From Clostridia bacterium (GTDB lineage Bacteria > Bacillota > Clostridia > Oscillospirales > RGIG577), in the NCBI GenBank assembly GCA_017513095.1, contig JAFWDJ010000005.1:44557-108556 (forward strand): DNA of 64,000 nucleotides, read 5' to 3'. A program made the position numbers and the translations under genes. A model generated the notes under the pieces. The model was not told the DNA's origin and searched no databases. It saw only the letters and a list, made by a program, of their open reading frames with translations. Positions 17,720 through 27,660 of this stretch are shown piece after piece; position 1 is the stretch's first letter; each line of letters begins with the position of its first letter.

Positions 17720-20700
17720 ATGAAAAAACGAGTGCTGTCAGTGATTGTGACACTGGCAATGTGCCTCGCGCTGCTGCCGCTCGGCGTAATAACGGCGGGA
17801 GCGACCGAGGCCACGACCGAGGCCACGGTAGGCGGGTACACCTTCGAAGTGGATGAGGACGGAAACTACCTTATCTCGTCCGTCGAAGACTGGAACAATC
17901 TGGCCGAAGCCGTTGCGGCGAACAACAACTGCAGCGGGCTTACGTTTAAGCTCACGACAGACATCGGCTCGGAATCCGCGCCCATCGAGAAGGCGATAGG
18001 AAGGCAGACCAGCAGCAGCCGTTCGGACAGGAAGCGTTTTGCCGGCACGTTCGACGGAGATAATCATACTATCACCGTTGCCCTGAGCTCGGCGGACGAT
18101 TGGTTTAAATACAACCCGAACTACGTCTCGCCCTTCGCTTATCTTTCGAACGCGACCATTAAAAACGTACACGTGGTCGGCACGATAACGACGACGGGAC
18201 AGTTCGCGAGCGGTCTCGTAGGCTCCTCCGGCGCAGGCAAGACCGACGGCGCCTGCACCGTTGAGCACTGCCAGATAAGCGTTACGATAATCAATAACTA
18301 CCAGACCAGCGGCTCAACGTACGCAAATCACGGCGGCGTTATAGCCATTGCCGAGAGCACCGCGACGATAAAGGACACCTGGTTCGACGGTGCGTTTACG
18401 GGCATTGACTACTCTCACTCGGGCGGCTTTGTCGGTCTTAATAAGGGCACGCAAGCCAAACCGACTACTCTTACGAACTGCCTGTTTGACCCCTCTCCCA
18501 TGCCGGACGGCCTTGACGTTACCGGCGCGTGCGAATTCGTTCACGAGAGCGGAGAGAACACGGGATATCACACGCTTGCCGACGACGTTTACTTCGTGAA
18601 CCATTTCGGCGAGCTTGAGAACGCGCAGGGACGCCACGTCGTTTCACAGCTTCCGGACGGCTTCACCGGCACTTCCGTTACGGCTGCGGACGGCGGGACG
18701 TATTACATCATCACCGGAAGCGAGGCGTGGGCGGCGTTAACCGATTTTTTTAATAATCTTCCGGACTACTACTATGCGCTTTCGGAGAACGTGACCGCAG
18801 GCAGCGAGGACGACGCCCTTGTGGTACCGGCGGGAGAAACCTTCACGCTCGAACTTAACGGCAATACGATAGACCGCGCTCTTACCATGGAGCCCGCAAG
18901 ATCGGACGGCTTCGTTATCAAGGTATCAGAGAACGCGTTGCTTGCAATAAACGGCCCCGGCGTCATCACCGGCGGCAACAATACCGGCGACGGCGGCGGC
19001 ATATACGTTGAAGGCGGCGGCGAGCTCATCTTAAACGACGTTACGATTTCCGATAACCTTACGGCGGGCAGCGGCGGCGGCGTGTACGTTTCAAACGGCG
19101 GCACGCTCACCGTAAACGGCGTGACCGTTACCGGCAACACCGGCAAAACGATAGGCGCGGAAGGTATGGGCATATACGTTTCGGAAGGCGGCGCCTTCAA
19201 CCTTGCGGGCGACGTGACGATAACGAACAACCTCTTCAAGCGCTACACCTCGAAGGCGAATAAGAACGTCTATCTCGGAAACGGCGTAAAGATTCACCTT
19301 AACGGCAATCTGACCGCTTCGACGCCCATAGGCGTAACGATGGCGACGCCCGGCGTATTCACCGAAAACCTTTCGAGCAACGCGCATCTCAGCAATTTCG
19401 CAAGCGAGGACGCGACCTGCATCAAAGGCTCGGAAAACGGCGAAGCAAAGCTTATAAAAAGGTACGAGATCACCTTTAAGAACTACGACGGCACCCAGCT
19501 TCAGAAGGGCTATGTAAACGCGGGCGAAACGCCTGTCTACAACGGCGCAACGCTGCCGCAGAAGCCTGAGGACGACGATTATACCTACAGCTTCAATAAG
19601 TGGGAGCCGGATCTCGCGGACGCGACCGCGGACGCAACGTATACCGCGACGTATACGGCAACGCCGAAACAGGCGTCCCTTACGGAGTACGAGGTTGAGA
19701 ACGGCAAGATATACTTTAACGAAGCCACCGGCGCAATCGTCGCTTCCGACGAGGATATAACGGCGGCGGTGATACCCGAAACTATAAACGACGCGGCCGT
19801 GACCGCGATAGGCGACGGCGCGTTCGCAGACCGTACCGATCTTACGACGGTCACGATTCCCTGGAGCGTGACTGCGATAGCCGCAGACGCGTTCGACGGG
19901 TGCACGTCTCTTGCGGCCGTCAACTTCGGCGGCAGTGAGGACGAGTGGGATGAGCTGACGGCAGGTCTCGCCGAAGACTCGCCCCTTATCCTGGCGACGG
20001 TAACCTATACGGATGATACGAACATCCCCTTCGCGGTGACGGGCGGCAATATCTACTTCGATAAGACCACCGGCGCGATCGTAGACGCCGACGATTCCAT
20101 AACGGCGGCCGTGATAACCGCCCAAATACACGGCGTGAACGTTACGTCCATCGGCGAAAGAGCGTTCGAGGATTGTGCGGATCTTGAAAGCGTGACTCTG
20201 CCGGACACCCTTACGTCCATAGGCACGGAAGCGTTCTGGGCATGCACAAGCCTTACGGAGATAAACGCAGACGCAAACAATACGACGTTCGCATCCGACG
20301 GCGGAGTATTGTTCAATAAGGATAAGACTGCGCTTCTGATATATCCCGCAGGCAAGACCGACACGACTTACACCGTACCCGATACCGTGACTTCGATAGG
20401 CGAATACGCGTTCGAATCATGCTCGAATCTTGAGACGATTTCGATATCCGAAAACGTTGAAACGATAGGTTATAGTGCGTTCGGGTACTGCGATGTGCTT
20501 AAGACCGTAACGATTCCGGCGAGCGTGACGTCCATAGGCAGCTATGCGTTCACGGGATGCACAAGCCTTACGGAGATAAGCGTTGACGAAAACAATACGG
20601 CATACTCATCGGATGATTACGGAGTATTGTTCAATAAGGATAAGACGACGCTTGTCGCATACCCGGCAGGCAAGACCGACACGTCGTACGAAGTACCCGA

Positions 20701-21718
20701 TACCGTGACTGAGATTGGCGTCGGCGCGTTCATGCTCGCTTCTCTTACGAGCGTCACGCTGCCGCAGGACCTTGAGCAGGTAGGCGCCTACGCGTTCGAC
20801 AACTGCATCGTCCTTGATACCGTAAACTACGGCGGCACCGAGGATGAGTGGGATGCGTTTGCGGCGTCGGGTATAGGCACCGGCAACGAATGTCTCACCG
20901 GCGCGCAGACGATAAACTTCACACAAGCCCCCGCGCCCACGACATACACCGTAAAATTCACGGATACCGACGGCACGGCGTTTGCGAATATAGACGATCA
21001 GGAGGTCGAAGCGGGCGGAAAGGCTCAAAAGCCCGCCGATCCGCAGAAGAACGGCTTCTCATTTAAGGCATGGTACAACGGCAATACCGAATACAGCTTC
21101 GATTCTCCGGTAAACAGCAATCTTACGCTTACGGCATCGTGGGAGGAATGGGCCCCCGGTACCCTCGGCGCAGTAAACCTCAGGGCGACGGTAGACGGCA
21201 GGACCATAGTGCTTAATTGGGACGCAGTCGAGGGAGCCGATGTATACAGGATTTACCGTGAAGCAAGCGGTACTGCATGGTCGGTACTCGTTAAATCAAC
21301 CGACGGGCTTACGTATACGGATAATAAGGACGTCGTAATGGGCGTAAAGTACTACTATACGATGCGCGCAGCAAAAACGGGCGAAAAATTCATAAAGAAT
21401 CCCGCGCAGACGACGGTAAACGCAACAATTCCCATAGACCTTCCGGGAGTGCCGATAACGTCTATTGCATGGAGCGAAAGCGGCGTCGTGCTCACGTGGG
21501 ACGCAGTCGACGACGCGCAGGACTACCGCGTATACCGCAAACCCAACACCGGAACAAGCACGTGGGATATCGTCGAGACCAAAATAACCGGGACGACGTA
21601 CACCGATACAAGTTCACTTACAAGCGGCACGAAATACTACTATAAAGTCCGCGCCGGTTCGGGCAATAAGTACCCGAAGGTTACGGGCGAGACTGCAAGA
21701 AGCATAATAATACCGTAA
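17720..21718 (+). CDS. large secreted BspA-like leucine-rich-repeat protein with Fn3 domains
   Basis: 1332-residue exported protein. The start is the second of two close ATGs (17714 and 17720), because it has the better spacing from GGAGG at 17707. Signal peptide to about residue 32 (VTLAMCLALLPLG). Residues about 35-570 form a beta-helix-like region with glycine-rich turns (GGGIYVEGGGELILNDVTIS). An InlB-type repeat covers about 580-650. BspA-type leucine-rich repeats of about 23 residues (IGERAFEDCADLESVTLPDT pattern) cover about 657-1054. A second InlB-type repeat (KFTDTDGTAFANIDDQEVEA) and two C-terminal fibronectin type III domains follow. No cell-wall sorting signal is visible. It shares modules and near-identical DNA with the next gene. 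Adhesion to host or microbial ligands is plausible by analogy with BspA. Confidence 0.85.
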   Translation: MKKRVLSVIVTLAMCLALLPLGVITAGATEATTEATVGGYTFEVDEDGNYLISSVEDWNNLAEAVAANNNCSGLTFKLTTDIGSESAPIEKAIGRQTSSSRSDRKRFAGTFDGDNHTITVALSSADDWFKYNPNYVSPFAYLSNATIKNVHVVGTITTTGQFASGLVGSSGAGKTDGACTVEHCQISVTIINNYQTSGSTYANHGGVIAIAESTATIKDTWFDGAFTGIDYSHSGGFVGLNKGTQAKPTTLTNCLFDPSPMPDGLDVTGACEFVHESGENTGYHTLADDVYFVNHFGELENAQGRHVVSQLPDGFTGTSVTAADGGTYYIITGSEAWAALTDFFNNLPDYYYALSENVTAGSEDDALVVPAGETFTLELNGNTIDRALTMEPARSDGFVIKVSENALLAINGPGVITGGNNTGDGGGIYVEGGGELILNDVTISDNLTAGSGGGVYVSNGGTLTVNGVTVTGNTGKTIGAEGMGIYVSEGGAFNLAGDVTITNNLFKRYTSKANKNVYLGNGVKIHLNGNLTASTPIGVTMATPGVFTENLSSNAHLSNFASEDATCIKGSENGEAKLIKRYEITFKNYDGTQLQKGYVNAGETPVYNGATLPQKPEDDDYTYSFNKWEPDLADATADATYTATYTATPKQASLTEYEVENGKIYFNEATGAIVASDEDITAAVIPETINDAAVTAIGDGAFADRTDLTTVTIPWSVTAIAADAFDGCTSLAAVNFGGSEDEWDELTAGLAEDSPLILATVTYTDDTNIPFAVTGGNIYFDKTTGAIVDADDSITAAVITAQIHGVNVTSIGERAFEDCADLESVTLPDTLTSIGTEAFWACTSLTEINADANNTTFASDGGVLFNKDKTALLIYPAGKTDTTYTVPDTVTSIGEYAFESCSNLETISISENVETIGYSAFGYCDVLKTVTIPASVTSIGSYAFTGCTSLTEISVDENNTAYSSDDYGVLFNKDKTTLVAYPAGKTDTSYEVPDTVTEIGVGAFMLASLTSVTLPQDLEQVGAYAFDNCIVLDTVNYGGTEDEWDAFAASGIGTGNECLTGAQTINFTQAPAPTTYTVKFTDTDGTAFANIDDQEVEAGGKAQKPADPQKNGFSFKAWYNGNTEYSFDSPVNSNLTLTASWEEWAPGTLGAVNLRATVDGRTIVLNWDAVEGADVYRIYREASGTAWSVLVKSTDGLTYTDNKDVVMGVKYYYTMRAAKTGEKFIKNPAQTTVNATIPIDLPGVPITSIAWSESGVVLTWDAVDDAQDYRVYRKPNTGTSTWDIVETKITGTTYTDTSSLTSGTKYYYKVRAGSGNKYPKVTGETARSIIIP
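20894..21049 (+). repeat. 156-bp segment, 155/156 identical to 26520-26675
   Basis: Encodes the linker and InlB-type repeat start (LTGAQTINFTQAPAP...). As I read it, only position 20939 (A) differs from the copy in the next gene (G). Flanking repeats are clearly more diverged, which suggests recent recombination or gene conversion. Confidence 0.85.
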
Positions 21719-21742
21719 AAACATAATAATCACGCAACCCAT

Positions 21743-21774
21743 AAAGAAGCGGGGCATTTTGCCCCGCTTCTTTT
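21743..21774 (+). terminator. Rho-independent terminator
   Basis: 13-bp stem AAAGAAGCGGGGC / GCCCCGCTTCTTT with a 5-base loop and T-run. Confidence 0.9.
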
Positions 21775-21825
21775 GCGTTTTTATGCCTCAAGACCGATAA
21801 TCCCCCGCTTTTTTTCCTCCCGATA

Positions 21826-21853
21826 TTGCATCGCCGCCGTTTTGTGATACACT
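21826..21853 (+). promoter_or_regulatory. probable promoter for the 1856-residue LRR protein gene
   Basis: TTGCAT (21826-21831), 16-bp spacer, TACACT (21848-21853); a second possible -10, TATACT, lies at 21854-21859. Confidence 0.45.
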
Positions 21854-21876
21854 TATACTGGATTGATATATACAAA

Positions 21877-21995
21877 CGGGCTTTCGGCCCGAATCAGGCC
21901 TTTCCGCTCGGGGAAGCCGGCATGACGCCCGTCCGAAGCCTTCCCCCTCGGCGCAAGCCGTGACGGATGAGGGGTTCCGCCGCCGCGGGCGCGGC
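21877..21995 (+). promoter_or_regulatory. structured 5' leader with competing stems
   Basis: CGGGC/GCCCG hairpin (21877-21891). GGGGAAG (21910-21916) can pair either with GGCCTTTCC upstream (21897-21905) or with CTTCCCC downstream (21940-21946). CCCCTC (21944-21949) can pair with GAGGGG (21969-21974), which would break the second pairing. A CGGC-GCAA-GCCG tetraloop hairpin (21949-21960) and a GCCGC/GCGGC hairpin (21982-21995) complete it. This is the layout of a switching leader, but no known riboswitch consensus was recognised. Confidence 0.4.
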
Positions 21996-22052
21996 ATAAA
22001 ACAAAATCACTTGCGAATACATACAAAAACTCTTTGATCAGGGGGTATTTTT

Positions 22053-25000
22053 ATGAAAAAGAAGGTCATAAGCCTCATTCTGGCTTTATGCATGGTATTC
22101 ACCATGCTGCCCGCCGTGAGCCTGGCCGGAGGCAATACGTCCGGCGCGCCCTACCCGGTCACGGGCGGCAATATCTACCTGATGGCGGGCGACAGCGGAT
22201 ACGTAATCGTCGGCGCGGACAATAGCGTAACGGCGGCGGTGATACCGGCCGAAATATACGACGCTGCGGTCGTTGCGATAGCCGACAGCGCGTTTTCGGG
22301 CTGCACAAATCTTACGTCGGTGACGCTGCCCGCCGGTCTTATGTTCATTGATCAATATGCGTTTTCGGGCTGCCGGAAGCTTGCGTCGGTGACGCTGCCC
22401 GCCGGTCTTATGGGCGTTGGGCAAAATGCGTTTTATGAGTGCCCGGATCTTGTAAAAGTTTTATATACCGGCAGCGAAACGGATTTTTTCAGTATTATCG
22501 GCTATAATGAGGTTCCGTATGCGAATGACCTTTACTCACTGATGGAGTCCGGCGGGGACCCGCACTCGGTCGATCCGACCGGCGAGGGGCTTTATTGCTC
22601 ATGCACGCCGTATGCCGGAACGGGCGGCAATATATATTGTTGGGAGTTGTCGGACGGCGAAGCGGCGATAATTTCCGCGGACCCCGGATTGTCGGCGATT
22701 TCGATACCGGCTCAAATAAACAACAAGCCTGTAAGTTCGATAGGCTTCGCCGCGTTCGCGAACTGCACGTCTCTTTCGTCGGTGACGCTGCCCGATACGC
22801 TTAAGACCATAGGGAACTATGCGTTCTTGAAATGCTCGTCTCTTTCGTCGGTGACGCTGCCCGATACGCTTAAGACCATAGGGGACAGTGCGTTCGCGAA
22901 CTGCACGTCTCTTTCGTCGGTGACGCTGCCCGAGGGGCTTACGAATATAGGAAGCTACGCGTTCAACGGATGCAAGTCGCTTGAGTCGGTCGATGTCCCG
23001 TCGACCGTGACGTCCATAGGCGCCAACCCATTCGGTTACTGCACTTCTCTTAAGACTATAAGCGTCGCCGCGGGGAGCACGGCGTACGAGTCCGACGACG
23101 GTATACTGTTCTCAAAGAATAAAGAGGCGCTGATACAGTATCCGGCGGCTAAGACCGATACGTCGTACGTGATGCCTGCGGCCGTTAAGACAATAGGCGA
23201 CGGAGCGTTCTCGAGCTGCGGGTCTCTTGAGTCCGTAACGATACCCAAGGGTGTTACGACCATTGGCTACGCTGCTTTCGCTTTCTGTACCGGGCTTAAG
23301 GCGGTCACGCTTCCCTACGGCGTTACGTTAATAGGTGAGCGTGCATTCGATAATTGCATACACCTCGCGTCAGTGATTCTGCCGCGGAGTATTACGTACA
23401 TAAGACAGGTCGCGTTCAAAGACTGCCCAAGTATTTCCGAAGTCAAATACGGCGGCAGCGAGGCGGATTGGAATAATATAACGATAGAGAGAACCAACAC
23501 CTATCTGACCGGCGCACCGAGAACTTACAATTACGACCCGGAGCGCATCCCCTATGCCGTAACGGGCGGCAATATCTACTTTGACATGACGACCGGCGCG
23601 ATCGTAGGCGCGGACGATAACATAACGGCGGCGGCGATACCCGCGGAGATAGAAAACACGCCCGTCACGGCGATAGGCGAAAACGCGTTCGCGGACTGCT
23701 CGATTGAATCCGTCATGATATCCGAGGGCGTGACGACCATAGGCAAAAAAGCGTTCGGTAACTGCCGTTCGCTTGTATTTGTCTTTCTGCCTTCGAGCCT
23801 TGAGTCCATAGAAAACTATGCGTTCAAAGAATGCAGTTCGATACACGCCGTACGCTACGCAGGCAGCGAGTCGGACAAAGAGGGCATAACTATAGGCTCC
23901 ACCGGCAACGGCGCTATGCAAAAGCCCTGGATGTATTCGTGCAGACCCTATGCGGCGACGGGCGGAAATATATATTATAACGTGTCGAACGGCGCCGCAA
24001 GCATAGTCGGCGCCGAAGCAAGCGTCACGGCGGCGGATATACCCGCGAAAATAGAAAACGTGCCGGTCACGGCAATTGGCGACTATGCGTTCGAAGACTG
24101 CCTGAATCTTTTGTCCGCCGGGATACCCGAGGGCGTTTCGTACATAGGCAGCTATGCGTTCGCGAACAGCTTCTCCCTTTCGACCGTCGCGATGCCGTCG
24201 ACCGTGACGTTCATAGGCAGTAATGCGTTCTCCGCCTCGGGTCTGCACTTCGTCTACTACGGCGGCAGCGAGTCGGACTGGAGCGAAATTGAGATATCGA
24301 GCTTAGGCAACAGTAATCTGCAAAACGCACGGAAGTATTATTCGTGCCTCTCTTACGCCGCGACGGACGGAAACATATATTACAGCATATCGAACGACGA
24401 AATAACGATAACGGGCTCGGACGCGGGGATTACGGCGGCGGATATACCCGCGGAAATAGAAAACGTGCCGGTCACGGCAATTGGCGAAGATGCGTTCAAC
24501 GGACGCTGCTCTCTTTCGACCGTCACGCTCGCCGAGGGGATCGTGACAATAGGCGACAACGCGTTCTTCGACTGCGTGTCTCTTTCGTCCGTCACGATAC
24601 CCGAAGGTACCGAGACCATAGGCTACTCGGCGTTCTGTGGCTGCACGGTGCTTTCGTCCGTCACAATACCCGAGGGGGTCACGTCCATAGACGTTGATGC
24701 GTTCGGGTGCTGCGAGTCCCTTGAAACGGTGATCCTGCCTTCGAGCCTTTCGTCAATAGGCGCTGGCGCGTTCGACGGCTGCGACTCTCTTGCCGAGGTC
24801 TTCTACGGCGGAAGCGAAACGCAGTGGAATGCGCTCCTTTTAAACGTGGGCACCGGCAACGACGCGCTTATCGGCGCACAGATAACCTATAATTACGACC
24901 CGACGAGCATACCTTACGCCGTATCGAACGGCAATATCTACTTCGATATGACCACCGGCGCGATAGTCGGCGCGGACGCGGGCGTTACGGCGGCTGATAT

Positions 25001-27623
25001 ACCCGAAATGATTGCAAATACGCCCGTCACGGCGATAGGCAGCCGTGCGTTTTACGATTGCCGTAATCTCGAGTCCGTCACTATCCCCGGCAGTGTAGAG
25101 AGTATAGGCGACTATGCGTTTTACGGCTGCAGGTCTCTTTTGTCCGTCGCTGTCCCCGAGGGTGTGACGGCCATAGGCGGCAATGCGTTCGCGGGATGCA
25201 CGTCCCTTATGGCAGTCGCGCTGCCTTTGAGCCTTGAGTCCATAGGCGCCGGTGCGTTCGAGGGGTTCGTGAACATAGTATATAGAGTCGTCTACTACGC
25301 CGGAGACGAGTCGGACCTGGAAAACATAAGCATATCGGACGGCAACTATGATCTTTTCAATGCTTTGATATTTTATTCATGCATACCTTATGCGGCGACG
25401 GGCGGAAATATATATTTTAACGTATCGAACGGCGCCGCAAGCATAGTAGGCGCGGACCTGAATGTTAAGGCGGCGGACATACCCGCCGCGGTAGACGGCG
25501 CGGCCGTAACGTCGATAGACGAAGGGGCGTTCTTCCTCTGCACGCTCCTTGAAACGGTCACGCTGCCCGTGAGCATTACAGAGATAGGCGGCGGCGCGTT
25601 CGAGGGCTGCGGCGCGCTTGCGACCGTATACTACGGCGGCACCGGGACGCAGTGGAATGCGCTGCTTGATAGTATAGGCGACGGCAACGGCGCGCTCACC
25701 GGCGCACGGATAATCTGCAATTTCGACCCGACGAGCATACCTTACGCCGTATCGAACGGCAATATCCACTTCAATATGACCACCGGCGCGATCGTCGGCG
25801 CGGACGAAGGAATTACGGCGGCGGTGATACCGGAAGAAATTGCAAATACGCCCGTCACGGCGATAGGCAGGCGGGCGTTTGGGGGCTGCGATGCGCTTAC
25901 GTCCGTCACGATACCGGAGGGTGTGACGACCATAGCCGAAGATGCGTTCGAGGGATGCGTTTTGCTTAAATCTGTCTTTCTGCCTTTGAGCCTTAACTCC
26001 ATAAATAGCTATGCGTTCGCGGCCTGCAATGCTCTTTCGGCCGTCTACTACGGCGGCGCCCGGTCGGACCGAAACAATATATATATAAATCCCATGATCA
26101 ACGACCCCCTGGCAAACACAGAATGGTATTATTCGTGCCTCTCTTACGCCGCGACGGACGGAAACATATATTATAACGTATCGAACGACGAAATAACGAT
26201 AGTCGGCGCGGACGCGAGCGTTACGGCGGCGGATATACCTTCATCCATAGACGACATACCGGTCACGGCGATAGGCGGCCGTGCGTTTGGGTCCCGAGCT
26301 TCTCTTTCGTCCGTCACGATACCGGAGGGTGTGACGACCATAGACTACAATGCGTTTGGCGACTGCACTTCGCTTGAAACGGTCACGCTTCCTGCAAGCC
26401 TTACGTTCATAGAAGACTATGCGTTCAACGGCTGCAGCAGTCTTGAAACCGTCAACTACGGCGGCACCGGGACGCAGTGGACCGCGCTCCTTGATAGTAT
26501 AGGCAGCGGCAACGACGCGCTCACCGGCGCGCAGACGATAAACTTCACACAAGCCCCCGCGCCCGCGACATACACCGTAAAATTCACGGATACCGACGGC
26601 ACGGCGTTTGCGAATATAGACGATCAGGAGGTCGAAGCGGGCGGAAAGGCTCAAAAGCCCGCCGATCCGCAGAAGGACGGCGTCACCTTTGCGGCGTGGT
26701 ACAACGGAGACACCGAATACAGCTTCGATACACCGGTAAACAGCGATATTACGCTTACGGCAACGTGGAGGGATGAGAATGCCCCCGAATATTTGGGCGC
26801 CGTAAATCTTACCGCGACGGTCGAAGGCAATACCATCGTGCTTACGTGGGACGCAGTCGACGGCGCGGACGCGTACAGGATATACAAGCAGGCGGGCGGC
26901 ACGGCGTGGTCGGCAGTCGTTAAATCTACTGACGAGCTTACATATATCGACGGCGACGTTACGGCGGGCGTAACGTACAGATACACGGCGCGCGCGGCGA
27001 AGACGGGCGAAAACTTCGTAAAGAATCCCGATCAGACGACGGTAACCATAGCGATGCCCGGCGAGCTTGAGGCGCTTGGCCCCGTAGAGTTCACGGCGAC
27101 GGCGAGCGGAAAGACCGTCGTGCTTGAATGGACTGCCGTTACGGGCGCGGATGCGTACCGCATCTACCGCGAGGCGAAGGGCAGCGTCTGGGAAGTGCTC
27201 GTAAAGAGTACGGACGGGACCTCGTACATCGACGACACCGTTTCGATGGGCGTGAAGTATTACTACACGATGCGCGCGGGCAGGTATAATAAGTTCATCA
27301 GGAATGAAAATCAGATGAAGACGAGCGTGACCGTTCCGGTAGACCTTCCGTCGGTGCCGATAAAAACGCTTGAATTAGACGGAAGCAGCGCGGTACTTAC
27401 GTGGGACGCAGTAGACGACGCCGAAGGCTACCGCGTATACCGCAAACCCGACACCGGCATCAGCATATGGGATATCGTCGAGTCCGACATAACCGGGACG
27501 ACGTACACCGATACAAGTTCACTTGCAAGCGGCACGAAATACTACTACAAGGTCCGCGCCGGAGCTGCAGGCAATTATCCGAAGGTTGCGGGCGAGACCG
27601 CGAAGAGCATAACAATACCGTAA
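22053..27623 (+). CDS. giant secreted BspA-like leucine-rich-repeat protein
   Basis: 1856-residue exported protein with a signal peptide (MKKKVISLILALCMVFTMLP, cleavage near SLAGG). The body is built from nine modules, each opening with a short strand motif (GGNIYF...TGAIVGAD...ITAA.IP...PVTAIG) and continuing with 2-8 BspA/LRR_5 repeats of 23 residues (AFxxCxSLxSVTLPxxLxxI). Modules begin near residues 37, 190, 507, 636, 772, 960, 1117, 1235 and 1369. An InlB-type repeat (about 1505-1575) and three fibronectin type III domains complete the C-terminus. There is no LPXTG or SLH anchor. The start follows CAGGGGG. BspA-type proteins of oral and gut bacteria bind host matrix and other bacteria; the same role is likely here but not shown. 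Confidence 0.86.
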   Translation: MKKKVISLILALCMVFTMLPAVSLAGGNTSGAPYPVTGGNIYLMAGDSGYVIVGADNSVTAAVIPAEIYDAAVVAIADSAFSGCTNLTSVTLPAGLMFIDQYAFSGCRKLASVTLPAGLMGVGQNAFYECPDLVKVLYTGSETDFFSIIGYNEVPYANDLYSLMESGGDPHSVDPTGEGLYCSCTPYAGTGGNIYCWELSDGEAAIISADPGLSAISIPAQINNKPVSSIGFAAFANCTSLSSVTLPDTLKTIGNYAFLKCSSLSSVTLPDTLKTIGDSAFANCTSLSSVTLPEGLTNIGSYAFNGCKSLESVDVPSTVTSIGANPFGYCTSLKTISVAAGSTAYESDDGILFSKNKEALIQYPAAKTDTSYVMPAAVKTIGDGAFSSCGSLESVTIPKGVTTIGYAAFAFCTGLKAVTLPYGVTLIGERAFDNCIHLASVILPRSITYIRQVAFKDCPSISEVKYGGSEADWNNITIERTNTYLTGAPRTYNYDPERIPYAVTGGNIYFDMTTGAIVGADDNITAAAIPAEIENTPVTAIGENAFADCSIESVMISEGVTTIGKKAFGNCRSLVFVFLPSSLESIENYAFKECSSIHAVRYAGSESDKEGITIGSTGNGAMQKPWMYSCRPYAATGGNIYYNVSNGAASIVGAEASVTAADIPAKIENVPVTAIGDYAFEDCLNLLSAGIPEGVSYIGSYAFANSFSLSTVAMPSTVTFIGSNAFSASGLHFVYYGGSESDWSEIEISSLGNSNLQNARKYYSCLSYAATDGNIYYSISNDEITITGSDAGITAADIPAEIENVPVTAIGEDAFNGRCSLSTVTLAEGIVTIGDNAFFDCVSLSSVTIPEGTETIGYSAFCGCTVLSSVTIPEGVTSIDVDAFGCCESLETVILPSSLSSIGAGAFDGCDSLAEVFYGGSETQWNALLLNVGTGNDALIGAQITYNYDPTSIPYAVSNGNIYFDMTTGAIVGADAGVTAADIPEMIANTPVTAIGSRAFYDCRNLESVTIPGSVESIGDYAFYGCRSLLSVAVPEGVTAIGGNAFAGCTSLMAVALPLSLESIGAGAFEGFVNIVYRVVYYAGDESDLENISISDGNYDLFNALIFYSCIPYAATGGNIYFNVSNGAASIVGADLNVKAADIPAAVDGAAVTSIDEGAFFLCTLLETVTLPVSITEIGGGAFEGCGALATVYYGGTGTQWNALLDSIGDGNGALTGARIICNFDPTSIPYAVSNGNIHFNMTTGAIVGADEGITAAVIPEEIANTPVTAIGRRAFGGCDALTSVTIPEGVTTIAEDAFEGCVLLKSVFLPLSLNSINSYAFAACNALSAVYYGGARSDRNNIYINPMINDPLANTEWYYSCLSYAATDGNIYYNVSNDEITIVGADASVTAADIPSSIDDIPVTAIGGRAFGSRASLSSVTIPEGVTTIDYNAFGDCTSLETVTLPASLTFIEDYAFNGCSSLETVNYGGTGTQWTALLDSIGSGNDALTGAQTINFTQAPAPATYTVKFTDTDGTAFANIDDQEVEAGGKAQKPADPQKDGVTFAAWYNGDTEYSFDTPVNSDITLTATWRDENAPEYLGAVNLTATVEGNTIVLTWDAVDGADAYRIYKQAGGTAWSAVVKSTDELTYIDGDVTAGVTYRYTARAAKTGENFVKNPDQTTVTIAMPGELEALGPVEFTATASGKTVVLEWTAVTGADAYRIYREAKGSVWEVLVKSTDGTSYIDDTVSMGVKYYYTMRAGRYNKFIRNENQMKTSVTVPVDLPSVPIKTLELDGSSAVLTWDAVDDAEGYRVYRKPDTGISIWDIVESDITGTTYTDTSSLASGTKYYYKVRAGAAGNYPKVAGETAKSITIP
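22769..22975 (+). repeat. tandem 69-bp repeat units (LRR coding)
   Basis: Three consecutive units begin at 22769, 22838 and 22907. The first about 45 bp of units 1 and 2 are identical and unit 3 matches for the first about 27 bp. One unit encodes one 23-residue leucine-rich repeat. Confidence 0.85.
26520..26675 (+). repeat. 156-bp segment, second copy of 20894-21049
   Basis: Differs from the first copy at one base as I read it, in the corresponding coding position of the paralogous gene. Confidence 0.85.
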
Positions 27624-27660
27624 AAACAAAAAAAGCGGGACAAATGCCCCGCAGACGAAA

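Larger units (their letters stand above)
21719..22052. other. 334-bp intergenic region: terminator, promoter, folded leader
   Basis: No gene is visible here. The region holds the terminator of the upstream gene (21743-21774), a probable promoter (21826-21853) and a GC-rich leader with several mutually exclusive stems (21877-21995) before the ribosome binding site of the 1856-residue protein. Confidence 0.6.

Noticed and set aside
19091..20131. 346-residue minus-strand frame
   Set aside because: It lies antisense to the repeat region of a secreted protein, is rich in Arg/Val/Tyr as expected for a reverse-strand shadow of LRR coding DNA, and has no family resemblance.
23370..24248. 292-residue minus-strand frame
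   Set aside because: Shadow of the leucine-rich-repeat gene; same Arg/Tyr/Ala-rich composition and no start signal.
22291..26460. Possible CRISPR array in repetitive DNA
   Set aside because: The repeats are 69-bp in-frame LRR codons with diverged copies, without uniform spacers or cas genes.
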